This document shows positions 1 through 8,290 of a stretch of DNA of 64,000 nt, one piece after another. The DNA comes from Caulobacter hibisci. GTDB lineage: Bacteria > Pseudomonadota > Alphaproteobacteria > Caulobacterales > Caulobacteraceae. The first letter of the stretch is position 1. Every line of letters begins with the position of its first letter. The stretch lies in contig NZ_JADWOX010000007.1 in NCBI RefSeq assembly GCF_016135805.1, forward strand, positions 62,001 to 126,000, in the 5' to 3' direction. Below the pieces are notes generated by a model that was not told where the DNA came from, did no database searches, and saw only the letters and a program-made list of their open reading frames with translations. The translations under genes and the position numbers were made by a program.

Positions 1-91
1 CGAGGGCTGGCGCTCGCCCAAAGTTTCCATAAAATGACATAAAATATCAAAATGTGGGACGTGCCTCTATGCGCGACCCCAGGAGCAAACG

Positions 92-2518
92 ATGGTTCAT
101 CCCGCGCTGCGCGGCGTCTCGCGTCTTGTTCTGGCGGCCGTTGGCGTTGGCGCGCTCGGCCTCGCGGCTCTCCCCGCCGCCCATGCCGCCGATCGCGTGA
201 CGACGCCGCTGGCCGACGGCTGGACCTTCTTCCAGGGCGACCCCGAGGGCGCCGAGACCGCCGCCTTCGACGACGGCGCCTGGGCCAAGGTCTCCGTGCC
301 CCACGACTGGGCCATCGCCGGGCCGTTCGACATCAAGGCCCGGGCCGGCGGGGCGGGCGGCTTCCTGCCCACCGGCATCGGCTGGTATCGCAAGACCCTC
401 GACCTCAAGCCGCCCGCGTCCGGCCGCCGCGTCTTCGTCGAGCTGGACGGGGTCATGGAGCGCAGCGGCGTCTGGATCAACGGTCATCACCTGGGCCACC
501 GGCCCAGCGGCTATGTAGGCCTGCGCTACGACATCACCGACTTTAGCAAGGCTGACGGCCGCAACGTCCTGGCCGTGCGCGCCGACACCGACCACGCCCC
601 GTCCTCGCGCTGGTACGCCGGCTCGGGCGTCTACGGCAAGGTCCGCCTGATCGAGACCGCCGGCCAGCACGTCGAGCAGGGCGGGGCCTTCGTCAGCGTC
701 ACCAGGATCGACGCCGACCGCGCCACCGCTGACATCGCCGTCGACGTGATCAACGACGCCCACGACGCCGCCAAGGCCGGCCTTGAGGTCGTGCTGCGCG
801 ACCCGTCCGGCAAGGAGGTCGCCCGGGGCCAAGTCCCGGCCGTCGCCATCGATCCGGCCCGCACCGAAACCCTGAAGCTCTCCCTCGACATCGCCGCGCC
901 CAAGCGCTGGGACCTCGACACGCCTAACCTCTACCGCGCCGAGATCCGCGTGGTGGGCGAGGGCGGGGCGGGCCTCGACGTCGAGACCGTGCCGTTCGGC
1001 GTGCGCGAAGCGGCGTTCAAGGCCGACAGCGGCTTCTGGCTCAACGGCAGGAACATCAAGCTCAAGGGCGTGGCCCTGCACATGGACGGCGGCGCGGTCG
1101 GGGCGGCCGTGCCGATGGACGTCTGGCGCCAGCGCCTGGCGGCCCTGAAGGTCCAGGGCGTCAACGCCATCCGCACCGCACACAACCCGCCGTCGCCCGG
1201 CTTCCTGGATCTCTGCGACCAGTTGGGCTTCGTGGTCATGGACGAGCTGTTCGACCAGTGGAACGTCTCCAAGACGCCCGGCGACTACCACCTGTTCTTC
1301 AGCGACTGGCACAAGCGCGACGCCCGCGACATGGTCCGCCGCGACCGCAACCACCCCAGCATCGTCATCTGGAGCGCCGGCAACGAGATCCACGACACGG
1401 CCTATCCGGTCCAGGCCAAGGCGGCCCTGACCAGTCTGCTGAACGTCATGCACGCGACCGACCCGACCCGGCCGGTGACCATGGGCCTGTTCCGCCCCAA
1501 CGTGACCGGCGACTACCAGAACGGTTTCGCCGACCTGCTCGACGTGGTCGGCCAGAACTATCGCGAGAACGAGCTGATCGCCGCCCACAAGGAAAAGCCG
1601 ACGCGGATCATCGTCGGTACGGAGAACAGCAAGACCCGCACCTCCTGGGTCGCCGTGCGCGACTACCCGGCCTATGCCGGCATGTTCCTGTGGACCGGCA
1701 TCGACTACCTGGGCGAGGCCGACCGCAGCGGCTGGCCCAATATCGACAATCCGGCCGGCATCATCGACCGCACCGGCGCCCTGAAGATCGTCGGCATGCA
1801 GCGGGCGTCCTGGTGGGCCGAAAAGCCGGTGCTGCACGTGGTGCGCAACGCCATGCCCGCCGCGCCGCCGCCGTCGTCGGACGGCGCCGGTCCCGCGCCG
1901 GCCCTGCCGACCATGATCGCCGTCGCCACGCCGGCGCCCAAGGTCGCGGTCTTCGACGACTGGACGCCGGCCGATCTGGCCCCGCACGATGAGACCATCG
2001 AGGTCTATTCCAACTGCGCCAGCGTCGATGTTTCGCTGAACGGCCGCTGGCTGGGCGCGAAAGCCCTGCCGGTCGACGCCTCGCCCCGCCAGTGGAGCGT
2101 GACCTTCGCGCCGGGCGAGGTGCGGGCGGTCTGCCGCGACGCCGGGGTCAAGCTGGAGGACGTGCTGCGCACCGCCGGCAAGCCGGCCCGCATCGAGCTG
2201 GTCGCCGAGACCGACAAGGTCGGGACCGCCTTCGACGATCTGGCCTTCGTCCGCGCCCGGGTGGTCGACGCCAAGGGCGTGACCGTGCCCTCGGCCCAGG
2301 ACGCCATCACCTTCGACGTGTCGGGAGCCGGCGCGCTGGTCGCCGCCGACAACGGCGCGCCGACCGACCACACCTCGTTCGCCTCGCCGACACGCAAGGC
2401 CTGGCAGGGCCGCGCCACGGCCCTGGTGCGCGGGGCGGGGCAGGGCGGTTCGCTCAACGTCACGGCGACGGCGCCCGGGCTCTCGCCCGGCAAGGTCGCG
2501 ATCAAGGCCGTTCGATGA
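92..2518 (+). CDS. Secreted glycoside hydrolase family 2 protein (beta-galactosidase-like)
   Basis: This is an 808-residue protein with a hydrophobic N-terminal signal peptide ending near AHAAD, so it is probably periplasmic or outer-membrane exposed. It follows the GH2 plan: an N-terminal jelly-roll (about 35-190), an Ig-like domain, a TIM barrel (about 310-590) and C-terminal Ig-like domains. In the barrel, the acid/base is Glu432 (GNEIHD) and the likely nucleophile is Glu511 (VGTENSK), 79 residues apart as expected for retaining GH2 enzymes. The ATG follows AGGAG at a 6-base spacing. Substrate cannot be fixed from sequence; the nearby aldose epimerase, sugar permease and arabinofuranosidase suggest galactosides or arabinosides from plant polymers. 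A small RNA candidate follows on the same strand. Confidence 0.9.
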   Translation: MVHPALRGVSRLVLAAVGVGALGLAALPAAHAADRVTTPLADGWTFFQGDPEGAETAAFDDGAWAKVSVPHDWAIAGPFDIKARAGGAGGFLPTGIGWYRKTLDLKPPASGRRVFVELDGVMERSGVWINGHHLGHRPSGYVGLRYDITDFSKADGRNVLAVRADTDHAPSSRWYAGSGVYGKVRLIETAGQHVEQGGAFVSVTRIDADRATADIAVDVINDAHDAAKAGLEVVLRDPSGKEVARGQVPAVAIDPARTETLKLSLDIAAPKRWDLDTPNLYRAEIRVVGEGGAGLDVETVPFGVREAAFKADSGFWLNGRNIKLKGVALHMDGGAVGAAVPMDVWRQRLAALKVQGVNAIRTAHNPPSPGFLDLCDQLGFVVMDELFDQWNVSKTPGDYHLFFSDWHKRDARDMVRRDRNHPSIVIWSAGNEIHDTAYPVQAKAALTSLLNVMHATDPTRPVTMGLFRPNVTGDYQNGFADLLDVVGQNYRENELIAAHKEKPTRIIVGTENSKTRTSWVAVRDYPAYAGMFLWTGIDYLGEADRSGWPNIDNPAGIIDRTGALKIVGMQRASWWAEKPVLHVVRNAMPAAPPPSSDGAGPAPALPTMIAVATPAPKVAVFDDWTPADLAPHDETIEVYSNCASVDVSLNGRWLGAKALPVDASPRQWSVTFAPGEVRAVCRDAGVKLEDVLRTAGKPARIELVAETDKVGTAFDDLAFVRARVVDAKGVTVPSAQDAITFDVSGAGALVAADNGAPTDHTSFASPTRKAWQGRATALVRGAGQGGSLNVTATAPGLSPGKVAIKAVR

Positions 2519-2570
2519 ACCTGTTCTGCGACAAAGCGTCACTTTTTAGCGGAATGCTCTTGAATTCGCC

Positions 2571-2585
2571 GTTGGTACCGCTAAC
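2571..2585. promoter_or_regulatory. LacI-type operator candidate in front of the small RNA
   Basis: GTTGGTACCGCTAAC is an imperfect inverted repeat (GTTnG-N5-CnAAC) close to LacI-family sugar operators with the form TGGTAGCGCTAACA. It overlaps the likely promoter of the small RNA: TTGAAT lies at 2560-2565 and ACTACAAC, a near match to the Caulobacter housekeeping -10 GCTANAWC, at 2584-2591. Binding here would block transcription. No LacI-family gene is present in the window, so the regulator would act in trans. Similarity to known operators is from memory and not verified. Confidence 0.4.
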
Positions 2586-2594
2586 TACAACCTC

Positions 2595-2677
2595 GTGAGG
2601 CGCGAGCGCCTCTGCCCTTCCTGGGCGTTTCCTCCCTAATGAACTGGCCCGGCGGGTAACCGCCGGGCCTCTTTTTT
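2595..2677 (+). ncRNA. Candidate small regulatory RNA with anti-Shine-Dalgarno loop
   Basis: The gap after the GH2 gene holds a compact structured unit with no ORF. A perfect 7-bp hairpin (2597-2612, stem GAGGCGC) is followed by a second hairpin GCCC-UUCCU-GGGC (2614-2626). An unpaired pyrimidine stretch GUUUCCUCCCUAAU (2627-2640) comes next, then a strong 10-bp terminator. The UUCCUCCC stretch is complementary to ribosome binding sites, a common trait of alphaproteobacterial regulatory RNAs. A promoter and operator sit immediately upstream. It could instead be a structured 3' UTR of the GH2 transcript, but the separate promoter elements argue for an independent RNA of about 83 nt. Confidence 0.5.
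2646..2677 (+). terminator. Rho-independent terminator
   Basis: A perfect 10-bp GC stem (GGCCCGGCGG / CCGCCGGGCC) with a GTAA loop is followed by TCTTTTTT. It ends the small RNA and any read-through from the GH2 gene, and separates them from the convergent galM gene. Confidence 0.9.
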
Positions 2678-2694
2678 GTCTGTTCCCGGTCGAC

Positions 2695-3846
2695 TTACTT
2701 CTGCGTCGTGAGCCGGAAGATCATCTGGTTCTTGTAGGTCTGGCCCGGGTCCAGCCGCACCGGCGCGAACTGCGGCTTGTTGGGCGCGTCGGGGAAGTGC
2801 TGCGGCTCCAGCGCGATGCCATCGCCCTGGCGATAGATCTTGCCGCTCTTGCCCACCGTCGTACCGTCGATGAAGTTGCCGGCGTAGAACTGGATGCCCG
2901 GCTGGTCGGTCAGGATCTCCAGCACGCGGCCGCTCTTGGGATCGGCCAGACGCGCGCCCAGGCGCAGGGCCCCGCCCGACTTGCCCGTCAGCACGTAGTT
3001 GTGGTCGTAGCCGCGGCCGGCGACGATCTGGGCGTCGCTGGCGTCACGGATCCGATCGCCGACGGCCGTCGCCTTGCGGAAGTCGAACACCGTGCCGGCC
3101 ACCGGCGTCGTCACGCCCGTCGGGATCAGCTCGCCGTCCACGGGCGAATAGCCGTCGGCCGGGAGGGTCAGGACGTTGCCCATCGCGCCTTCCGACGCAC
3201 CTTCGCCGGCGACGTTGAACAGGGCGTGGTTGGTGATGTTGACGATGGTCGGCTTGTCGGTCGTGGCGCCGTAGGTGATCGTCAGCTGGTTGTTCTCGTC
3301 CAGCGCATAGGTCGCCGTCGCCGTCAGCGTGCCGGGATAGCCTTCCTCGCCGTCCGGGCTGACATGCTCGAAGGTCACCGAGGCGGTCGGGCCGGCCTTG
3401 GCGTCACGCACCGTCCAGACCACCTTGTCGAAGCCCTTGACCCCGCCGTGCAGCGCCGCGACGCCGTTGTTGTTCAGCGCCAGCTGATAGGTCTTGGCGT
3501 CCAGCGTGAAGCGGCCCTTGCCGATGCGGTTGGCGAAGCGCCCCACCGAACCGCCGAAGTAGTTGGCGGCCTTCACATATTCGCCAGCGTCCTTGTAGCC
3601 GAGCACGATGTCGGCGGTCTTGCCGGCGCGGTCGGGGGCCACCAGGGCCTGCAGGGTCGCGCCATAGCTGATGACGGTGGCCGACACGCCCTTGGCGTTG
3701 GTCAGGGTAATCGCCTCGACCGCCTGACCGTCGGGCGTCTGGCCGAACGGCTTGCGGCTGAGCTCGACCGCGTGCGCGGCCAGCGGAGCCGCCGTGGCGG
3801 CGGCGATTGCGGCAAGGCTCGGCAGGACGTGGCGCCAGGTCTTCAT
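2695..3846 (-). CDS. galM: Aldose 1-epimerase (mutarotase), exported
   Basis: This 383-residue protein of the GalM family interconverts alpha and beta anomers of galactose and other aldoses. Family motifs include SVGRFANRIGKGRF, ALHGG with its substrate-binding His, ITNHALFNVAG (catalytic His region), GYDHNYVL, and a late QFYAGNF segment that precedes the catalytic Glu region. The start at MKTWRHVLP has a strong GAGAGG ribosome site and begins a signal peptide (cleavage near AHAVE), so mutarotation probably happens in the periplasm next to the secreted glycosidases. It is divergent from the sugar permease and shares the intergenic region carrying a TCAGACAA box. Confidence 0.93.
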   Translation of the reverse strand: MKTWRHVLPSLAAIAAATAAPLAAHAVELSRKPFGQTPDGQAVEAITLTNAKGVSATVISYGATLQALVAPDRAGKTADIVLGYKDAGEYVKAANYFGGSVGRFANRIGKGRFTLDAKTYQLALNNNGVAALHGGVKGFDKVVWTVRDAKAGPTASVTFEHVSPDGEEGYPGTLTATATYALDENNQLTITYGATTDKPTIVNITNHALFNVAGEGASEGAMGNVLTLPADGYSPVDGELIPTGVTTPVAGTVFDFRKATAVGDRIRDASDAQIVAGRGYDHNYVLTGKSGGALRLGARLADPKSGRVLEILTDQPGIQFYAGNFIDGTTVGKSGKIYRQGDGIALEPQHFPDAPNKPQFAPVRLDPGQTYKNQMIFRLTTQK

Positions 3847-3886
3847 AGTTTCCTCTCCGGATCGGCCCTGCCGCGCTCTGTCGGCG

Positions 3887-3920
3887 TTGACGGCCATTGG
3901 GTCGCCATATACTCAGACAA
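3887..3920 (+). promoter_or_regulatory. Permease promoter with GntR-type box (site A)
   Basis: TTGACG (3887-3892), a 15-base spacer, and TATACT (3908-3913) form a promoter pointing at the permease. TCAGACAA (3913-3920) overlaps the end of the -10 box. The same TTGACG-N15-TATACTCAGACAA layout recurs before the GH51 gene at 8544-8577. The box resembles half of the perfect TTGTC-N4-GACAA repeat in front of the GntR regulator gene. Confidence 0.55.
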
Positions 3921-3972
3921 AAAACTAGGGCGCAACGTCAAGACGTCGTCCTTCTCAACGGGAGACCCGGGA

Positions 3973-5316
3973 ATGCCCGCACCGATCACCATGTCCGCAG
4001 GAGCCGGCGCAGGAGCCGGCGCGGCCAGCGTGGGCGACCCCCGCGCTCAGAGGTCCGCCCTGACCCTGCTGGCCAGCCTCTTCTTCATGTGGGGCTTCAT
4101 CACGGTCATCAACAACACCCTGTTGCCGCACCTGCGCTCGGTGTTCGACCTCAACTACACCCAGACGACGCTGATCGAGTCGGTGTGGTTCATCGCCTAC
4201 TTCTTCGCCTCGATCCCGTCGGCCAAGCTGATCGAGAAGATCGGCTACAAGAAGTCGATGGTCACGGGCCTGCTGATCATGGCCTTCGGGGCGCTGCTGA
4301 TGATTCCGGCCGCCCGCATCCCGTCCTACGGCGTGGTGCTGACCGCCCTGTTCATCGTCGCCTCGGGCATCACCCTGCTGCAGGTCGCCGCCAACCCCTA
4401 CGTGGCCGTGGTCGGCCCGCCGGAGACGGCGTCTTCGCGCCTCAACCTGGTGCAGGCCTTCAACTCGCTGGGCACCACGCTCGCCCCGCTGTTTGGCGGC
4501 TACCTGATCCTCAGCCGCAGCGCCTCGGGCAACGCCGAGGCCGGCAAGGTGCTGACCCAGGCCGAGCGCCTGGCCGACGCCCAGTCGGTGCAGCTGCCCT
4601 ACTTCATCGTCGCCGTGGTCCTGGTGGCCCTGGCCGTGGTCATCGCCCGCTACAAGCTGCCTGACCTGGGCGGCGCCACCCGCCGCGCCGCGGTGTCGGA
4701 GCGCAAGAGCCACTCGCTGTGGAAGCACCGCAACCTGGTGCTCGGCATCCCGGCCATCTTCATCTACCTGATCGCCGAAATCGGCGTGTCGAACCTGTTC
4801 ATCAACTTCGTCTCCGACCCCAAGATCGGCGGCCTGACTCACACCGAGGCCTCGCGCTACCTGTTCCTGCTGTGGGGCGGGATGATGGTCGGCCGCTTCA
4901 TCGGCAGCGTCTGGATGCGCAAGGTCGACCCGGCCAAGGTGCTGGCGATCTTCTCGACCCTGGCCTTCGTGGTCATGATCATCACCACCTTCTCCAGCGG
5001 CCCCGTGGCCATGTGGAGCCTGATCGCCGTGGGCCTGTTCCACTCGATCATGTTCCCGACCATCTTCACCCTGGGCATCAAGGGCCTGGGCGCCCTGACC
5101 GAGGAAGGCTCGGGCCTGCTGGTCATGGCCATCGCCGGCGGCGCTCTCGTGATCGTCCAGGGCAAGATCGCCGACACCTACGGCCTGCAGATCTCGTTCT
5201 TGGTCACCGCCGTCTGCGAGCTCTACGTGCTGTTCTACGCCCTCTGGGGCTGCAAGGTGACGGCCGAGGAAGAGCCCGTGGCCCTCGAAGGCCAGCCGGC
5301 CCCGGCCGCCGAGTAG
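3973..5316 (+). CDS. FucP-type sugar:H+ symporter (MFS, FHS family)
   Basis: This 447-residue inner-membrane protein has about 12 membrane segments and belongs to the fucose-permease branch of the major facilitator superfamily. Recognisable pieces are the LFFMWGFITVINNTLLPHL start of helix 1, the loop between helices 2 and 3 (KLIEKIGYKKSM), and NPYVAVVGPPETASSRLN in helix 5. It probably imports a monosaccharide such as L-fucose, galactose, glucose or arabinose with protons. The ATG at 3973 follows GGGAGA; an ATG at 3991 is an alternative. Its promoter carries the TCAGACAA box, tying it to the GntR regulator and to GH51. A terminator follows closely. Confidence 0.9.
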   Translation: MPAPITMSAGAGAGAGAASVGDPRAQRSALTLLASLFFMWGFITVINNTLLPHLRSVFDLNYTQTTLIESVWFIAYFFASIPSAKLIEKIGYKKSMVTGLLIMAFGALLMIPAARIPSYGVVLTALFIVASGITLLQVAANPYVAVVGPPETASSRLNLVQAFNSLGTTLAPLFGGYLILSRSASGNAEAGKVLTQAERLADAQSVQLPYFIVAVVLVALAVVIARYKLPDLGGATRRAAVSERKSHSLWKHRNLVLGIPAIFIYLIAEIGVSNLFINFVSDPKIGGLTHTEASRYLFLLWGGMMVGRFIGSVWMRKVDPAKVLAIFSTLAFVVMIITTFSSGPVAMWSLIAVGLFHSIMFPTIFTLGIKGLGALTEEGSGLLVMAIAGGALVIVQGKIADTYGLQISFLVTAVCELYVLFYALWGCKVTAEEEPVALEGQPAPAAE

Positions 5317-5361
5317 TCGGGGAGGGGAGCGGTCCGCCGCTCCCGTTCTCCACGCCAAACG

Positions 5362-5396
5362 AAAAGGCCTCGCACCCTGCGGTGCGAGGCCTTTTT
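5362..5396. terminator. Bidirectional rho-independent terminator
   Basis: AAAAGGCCTCGCACC - CTGC - GGTGCGAGGCCTTTTT is a perfect long stem flanked by A and T runs. It can end the permease transcript and also the convergent AraD1 transcript. Confidence 0.9.
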
Positions 5397-5421
5397 GCTG
5401 TGCGTTTCTTGACCCCTCCAG

Positions 5422-5514
5422 AAGTCATCGCCCGACTTGTTCGGGCGACCCAAGCAGCGTTTCCGGATGTTGCCAGTTCAGCTTGGGTCGCCCGCATGAA
5501 GCGGGCGATGACTT
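5422..5514. repeat. Dispersed palindromic repeat (GTCATCGCCCG / CGGGCGATGAC type)
   Basis: An imperfect inverted repeat of about 93 bp has arms AAGTCATCGCCCG...GGGCGACCCAAG and CTTGGGTCGCCCG...CGGGCGATGACTT around a short centre. A sequence-variant copy lies at 35180-35272 (GTCATCCCCCG arms) and related ones at 7662-7760 and 60403-60538. It sits between convergent genes and could fold into a long hairpin. Confidence 0.8.
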
Positions 5515-5534
5515 TCGAGAGTGTGGAGCCGGTA

Positions 5535-6533
5535 TCAGAGCGCCTTCACCGTCACCGTGACCTCGGCAGGCGCCGCGTCCTGGGCCAGCGGGTTGCGGAC
5601 CGGCAGGGTGAACGGCGCGGCCTCGATCTCGAACACGTCGCCCAGCTGCGTCTGGAAGCCTTCCGAGAACGACAGGGTGGCCGTGCCGAAGAAGTGCACG
5701 TGCACGTCGCCCGGGCGGCGGAACAGCGCGTACTTGAAGTGGTGGTGCTCGAGGTTGGCGATGGTGTGGGACATGTTGGCCTCGCCCGACAGGAACGGCT
5801 TTTCCCACACGGTCTCGCCGCCGCGGACGATCCGGCTCGCGCCGCGCACGTCGGCCGGCAGTTCGCCGCTCAGCAGCTCGGGGCCCAGCGCCGCCTGGCG
5901 CAGCTTGGAGTGGGCCAGCCACAGATAGTTGCCGCGCTCGATCACGTGGTCGGAGAACTCGTTGGCCAGGCAGAAGCCCAGGCGATGCGGCGTGCCGTCG
6001 GGACCGATCAGGTAGACGCCGGCGATCTCGGGCTCCTCGCCGCCGTCCTTGGCGAACGAGGGCGAGGTCAGGGGCTGGCCGGGACCGACCAACTGCGTGC
6101 CGTCGCCCTTGTAGAACCACTCGGGCTGCACGCCTTCCTGGCCATCGGCGGGCTTGCCGCCCTCGACGCCCATCAGGAACATGCGCATCGAGTCGGTGAG
6201 TTGTTCGCCCGATTGGGCGGCCTTGTGCATCTTGTCGCGACCCTCGGCCGAGCCCAGGTGGGTCAGGCCGGTGCCGGTCATCACCAGGTGGGCCGGGTCG
6301 GCGTGGTCGATCGGGGCCAGCACCCGGCCTTCGGCCAGGGCGGCGGCGACGTCGATCGCCTCGCCCAGCGCGCCGGCGGCGTCGACCAGGCTGACGCCCT
6401 TGTCGATGGCCAGCTGGCCCAGGGCATAGAGGGTGTCGGCCGATCCGACCTTGCGGGCGGCGCCGCTCTCGTCGATCGCCGCCAGGGCGCGGGCGCCCTC
6501 GGGCGTCTTCAGCTGCACGAACCGCAGGGACAT
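5535..6533 (-). CDS. AraD1/GguC-family sugar-acid enzyme (fumarylacetoacetate hydrolase fold)
   Basis: This 332-residue protein matches the AraD1 (GguC) branch of the fumarylacetoacetate hydrolase superfamily. Its conserved C-terminal block includes TIANLEHHHFKYALFRRPGD and VHVHFFGTATLSFSEGF. Members are associated with oxidative L-arabinose and galactose breakdown, probably acting on 2-keto-3-deoxy sugar acids such as L-2-keto-3-deoxyarabonate, a metal-dependent lyase or dehydratase step in the cytoplasm. The start at MSLRFVQL follows AGAGGATC. A promoter (TTGACTT, GCTATTTG) with a TCAGACAA box lies just upstream. Family is fairly certain; the exact reaction is inference. Confidence 0.82.
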   Translation of the reverse strand: MSLRFVQLKTPEGARALAAIDESGAARKVGSADTLYALGQLAIDKGVSLVDAAGALGEAIDVAAALAEGRVLAPIDHADPAHLVMTGTGLTHLGSAEGRDKMHKAAQSGEQLTDSMRMFLMGVEGGKPADGQEGVQPEWFYKGDGTQLVGPGQPLTSPSFAKDGGEEPEIAGVYLIGPDGTPHRLGFCLANEFSDHVIERGNYLWLAHSKLRQAALGPELLSGELPADVRGASRIVRGGETVWEKPFLSGEANMSHTIANLEHHHFKYALFRRPGDVHVHFFGTATLSFSEGFQTQLGDVFEIEAAPFTLPVRNPLAQDAAPAEVTVTVKAL

Positions 6534-6552
6534 GGTCGATCCTCTCATTGGT

Positions 6553-6566
6553 ATTTAGTCAGACAA
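6553..6566. promoter_or_regulatory. GntR-type box before the AraD1 gene (site B)
   Basis: ATTTAGTCAGACAA contains the shared TCAGACAA octamer. On the minus strand it lies just downstream of a promoter-like TTGACTT-N13-GCTATTTG, where a repressor would block AraD1 transcription. Confidence 0.5.
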
Positions 6567-6652
6567 ATAGCGATCGCCGCCGGCAAGTCAAACCCGGAAG
6601 TGAGGCGTTTGGGTCGCCTGTCGATAGGTCACGAACGGACCCGCCCGGGGCT

Positions 6653-6671
6653 GGTGAATAGCGCTATCACC
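6653..6671. promoter_or_regulatory. LacI-like palindrome in the AraD1/GntR divergent region
   Basis: GGTGAATAGCGCTATCACC has a perfect 10-bp core (ATAGCGCTAT) and offset GGTGA/TCACC flanks. LacI-family operators often have an AGCGCT centre. It lies between the two divergent genes, so a second sugar regulator may act here besides the GntR protein. Function is inferred from symmetry only. Confidence 0.35.
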
Positions 6672-6736
6672 TGATTTATCATACTTTTACAGACCCTGTC
6701 GGCGTAGCTTGAATGACGGTCTCCGGGTGAATTTCC

Positions 6737-6750
6737 TTGTCGTCAGACAA
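6737..6750. promoter_or_regulatory. Perfect GntR operator upstream of the regulator gene (site C)
   Basis: TTGTC-GTCA-GACAA is a perfect inverted repeat of the kind bound by FadR/FCD-type GntR regulators. It lies 65 bases before the regulator's likely start and overlaps a possible -35 region, with a GCTAGAGT -10-like box at 6759-6766. This fits autoregulation. Confidence 0.55.
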
Positions 6751-6814
6751 TTAGTCTCGCTAGAGTCGGATCTTGACCGGCGGCGACGCCGTATTGGCGA
6801 TCAGCGGAGGCGGC

Positions 6815-7576
6815 GTGGGCAAGGCGAAGGGTTCGGGCGCGGACGGCGAGTTCGAGCGCGAGGAGGGATTCTCCGGCCGAATCCACGGGTCGATCGCGCG
6901 GACCCTGGGCATCGCCATCGTCTCGGGCCAGTATCAGCCCGGCGACGTGCTCAACAACGAGATCGACGCCAGCGAACAGCTGCACGTCTCGCGCAGCGCC
7001 TATCGCGAGGCCATCCGCATCCTGGCCGCCAAGGGCCTGGTCGAAAGCCGCCCCAAGGCCGGCACCCGCGTCAGCGCCCGCTCGCGCTGGAGCCTGCTGG
7101 ACCCCGAGGTCCTGGCTTGGTTCTTCGAGGCCGAGCCCAGCGAGGAGTTCCTCACCGGCCTGCACGAGCTGCGGATGATCGTCGAGCCGGCCGCCGCCGC
7201 CCTGGCCGCCGAACGCCGCGACGACGCGCAGCTGGAGCGCATGCGCACGGCCCTCATCCAGATGCAGCAGCACACCCTGGCCACCGAAGCCGGCCGCGCC
7301 GCCGACCGCGATTTCCACGACACCGTGCTCGAGGCCACCAGCAACGAGCCGCTGCGCACCCTGTCCAGCAGCATCGGTGCGGCCGTCCGCTGGACCACGA
7401 TCTTCAAGCAGCGCGACCGCGAACTGGCCCGCGACCCGATTCCCGACCACTGGAAGGTCTTCGACGCCATCGCCGCCGGCCGCGCCGACCAGGCCCGCCA
7501 AGCCATGGAACGCCTCGTGGGCTTGGCCCAGGACGACACCCGCGCCGCCATCTCCCGCCGCTCGCCGTCGGCCTGA
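6815..7576 (+). CDS. GntR-family transcriptional regulator, FCD (FadR) subfamily
   Basis: The protein has an N-terminal winged helix-turn-helix (about 20-85; SGQYQPGDVLNNE and the recognition segment VSRSAYREAIRILAAKGLV) and an all-helical FCD ligand domain (about 105-245), including the metal-binding-like DRDFHDTVLEATSNE segment. Such proteins usually repress sugar-acid or sugar genes and release DNA on binding a metabolite. I chose GTG at 6815 because CGGAGG lies four bases upstream; a TTG at 6773 would add 14 residues but has a poor ribosome site. TCAGACAA boxes at four promoters in this region are its probable targets. Confidence 0.9.
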   Translation: MGKAKGSGADGEFEREEGFSGRIHGSIARTLGIAIVSGQYQPGDVLNNEIDASEQLHVSRSAYREAIRILAAKGLVESRPKAGTRVSARSRWSLLDPEVLAWFFEAEPSEEFLTGLHELRMIVEPAAAALAAERRDDAQLERMRTALIQMQQHTLATEAGRAADRDFHDTVLEATSNEPLRTLSSSIGAAVRWTTIFKQRDRELARDPIPDHWKVFDAIAAGRADQARQAMERLVGLAQDDTRAAISRRSPSA

Positions 7577-7639
7577 CGACCCTCTCCCAGAGGGAGAGGG
7601 AGGGGCCCGCCGCGCAGCGGTGGGAGGGTGAGGGGTTAC
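7577..7639. repeat. Dispersed repeat, CCCTCTCCC...GGGAGAGGG / GGGAGGGTGAGGGGTTA type
   Basis: Copies of this element, in one orientation or as inverted pairs, also occur at 10210-10388 and 52616-52777. It starts directly after the regulator's stop codon and may act as a transcript end. Confidence 0.75.
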
Positions 7640-7661
7640 GCCGCCTGCGGCCCTACCCCCT

Positions 7662-7760
7662 CCGTAAAATCCCCGCGAAAGCGGGGACCCAGGCTTTTTC
7701 TGCCCCCACCGCGCTCGACGACAAAACACCTGGGCCCCCGCGTTCGCGGGGGTTTTACGG
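7662..7760. repeat. Dispersed palindromic repeat, CCGTAAAATCCCCGCG type
   Basis: Inverted arms CCGTAAAATCCCCGCGAAAG...GGGGACCCAGG and CCTGGGCCCCCGCG...CGGGGGTTTTACGG enclose about 40 bases. Each arm carries its own small hairpin. It belongs to the same general class as 5422-5514 and 35180-35272. Confidence 0.7.
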
Positions 7761-8290
7761 GTTTGGGCAGGCGGACGGGGATTGGCGGCCGTCTATCCCC
7801 GTTGAACTCGGCAAAGAGTTCCGCCTAATCAACGCTCTAAAACATTCTCACGCCACTGGATCAGACGCGTCGAAACCGCCGGCATAATCACAGCTGTCCC
7901 GTCGCAGGGAGAGGGCGCAAGGATCCGGCCCGAAGCGTGCGACGACGATGCGATCGAGCGGGGCCGCCGGAGCTGCGAGAGCAGGGCCGAACGGCTTAAA
8001 TGAGGATGGGGGACGTAAACCCATCCATCGGGAGGCCGCCGACATTGGCCTCCCGCCCGTCCGAGGGTCCGCGCCGCATGCACGCCTGGCCGCCAAGAAA
8101 CGGGGCGCACTGCATGGGGAAGGGGCACAGGGCGGAAGAGGCCCGCGCGTCCCGGCCTGAGGTTCAACGATCGCGCGGGGCGTCAGAGCTTCGTCGAAAC
8201 GGTATTTGAAACACAAAACTCCGGGCGGAGCCCGGACGCCCCGCGCCCTCTCCATCCCCTCAGCGGTCTGCCGCGTGAGACCGCGCGCCC

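Noticed and set aside
47..2542. An 831-codon open frame on the minus strand opposite the GH2 gene
   Set aside because: Shadow of the real gene in high-GC DNA; its protein is Gly/Arg/Val-biased with no domain, and the plus-strand frame encodes a complete GH2 enzyme.
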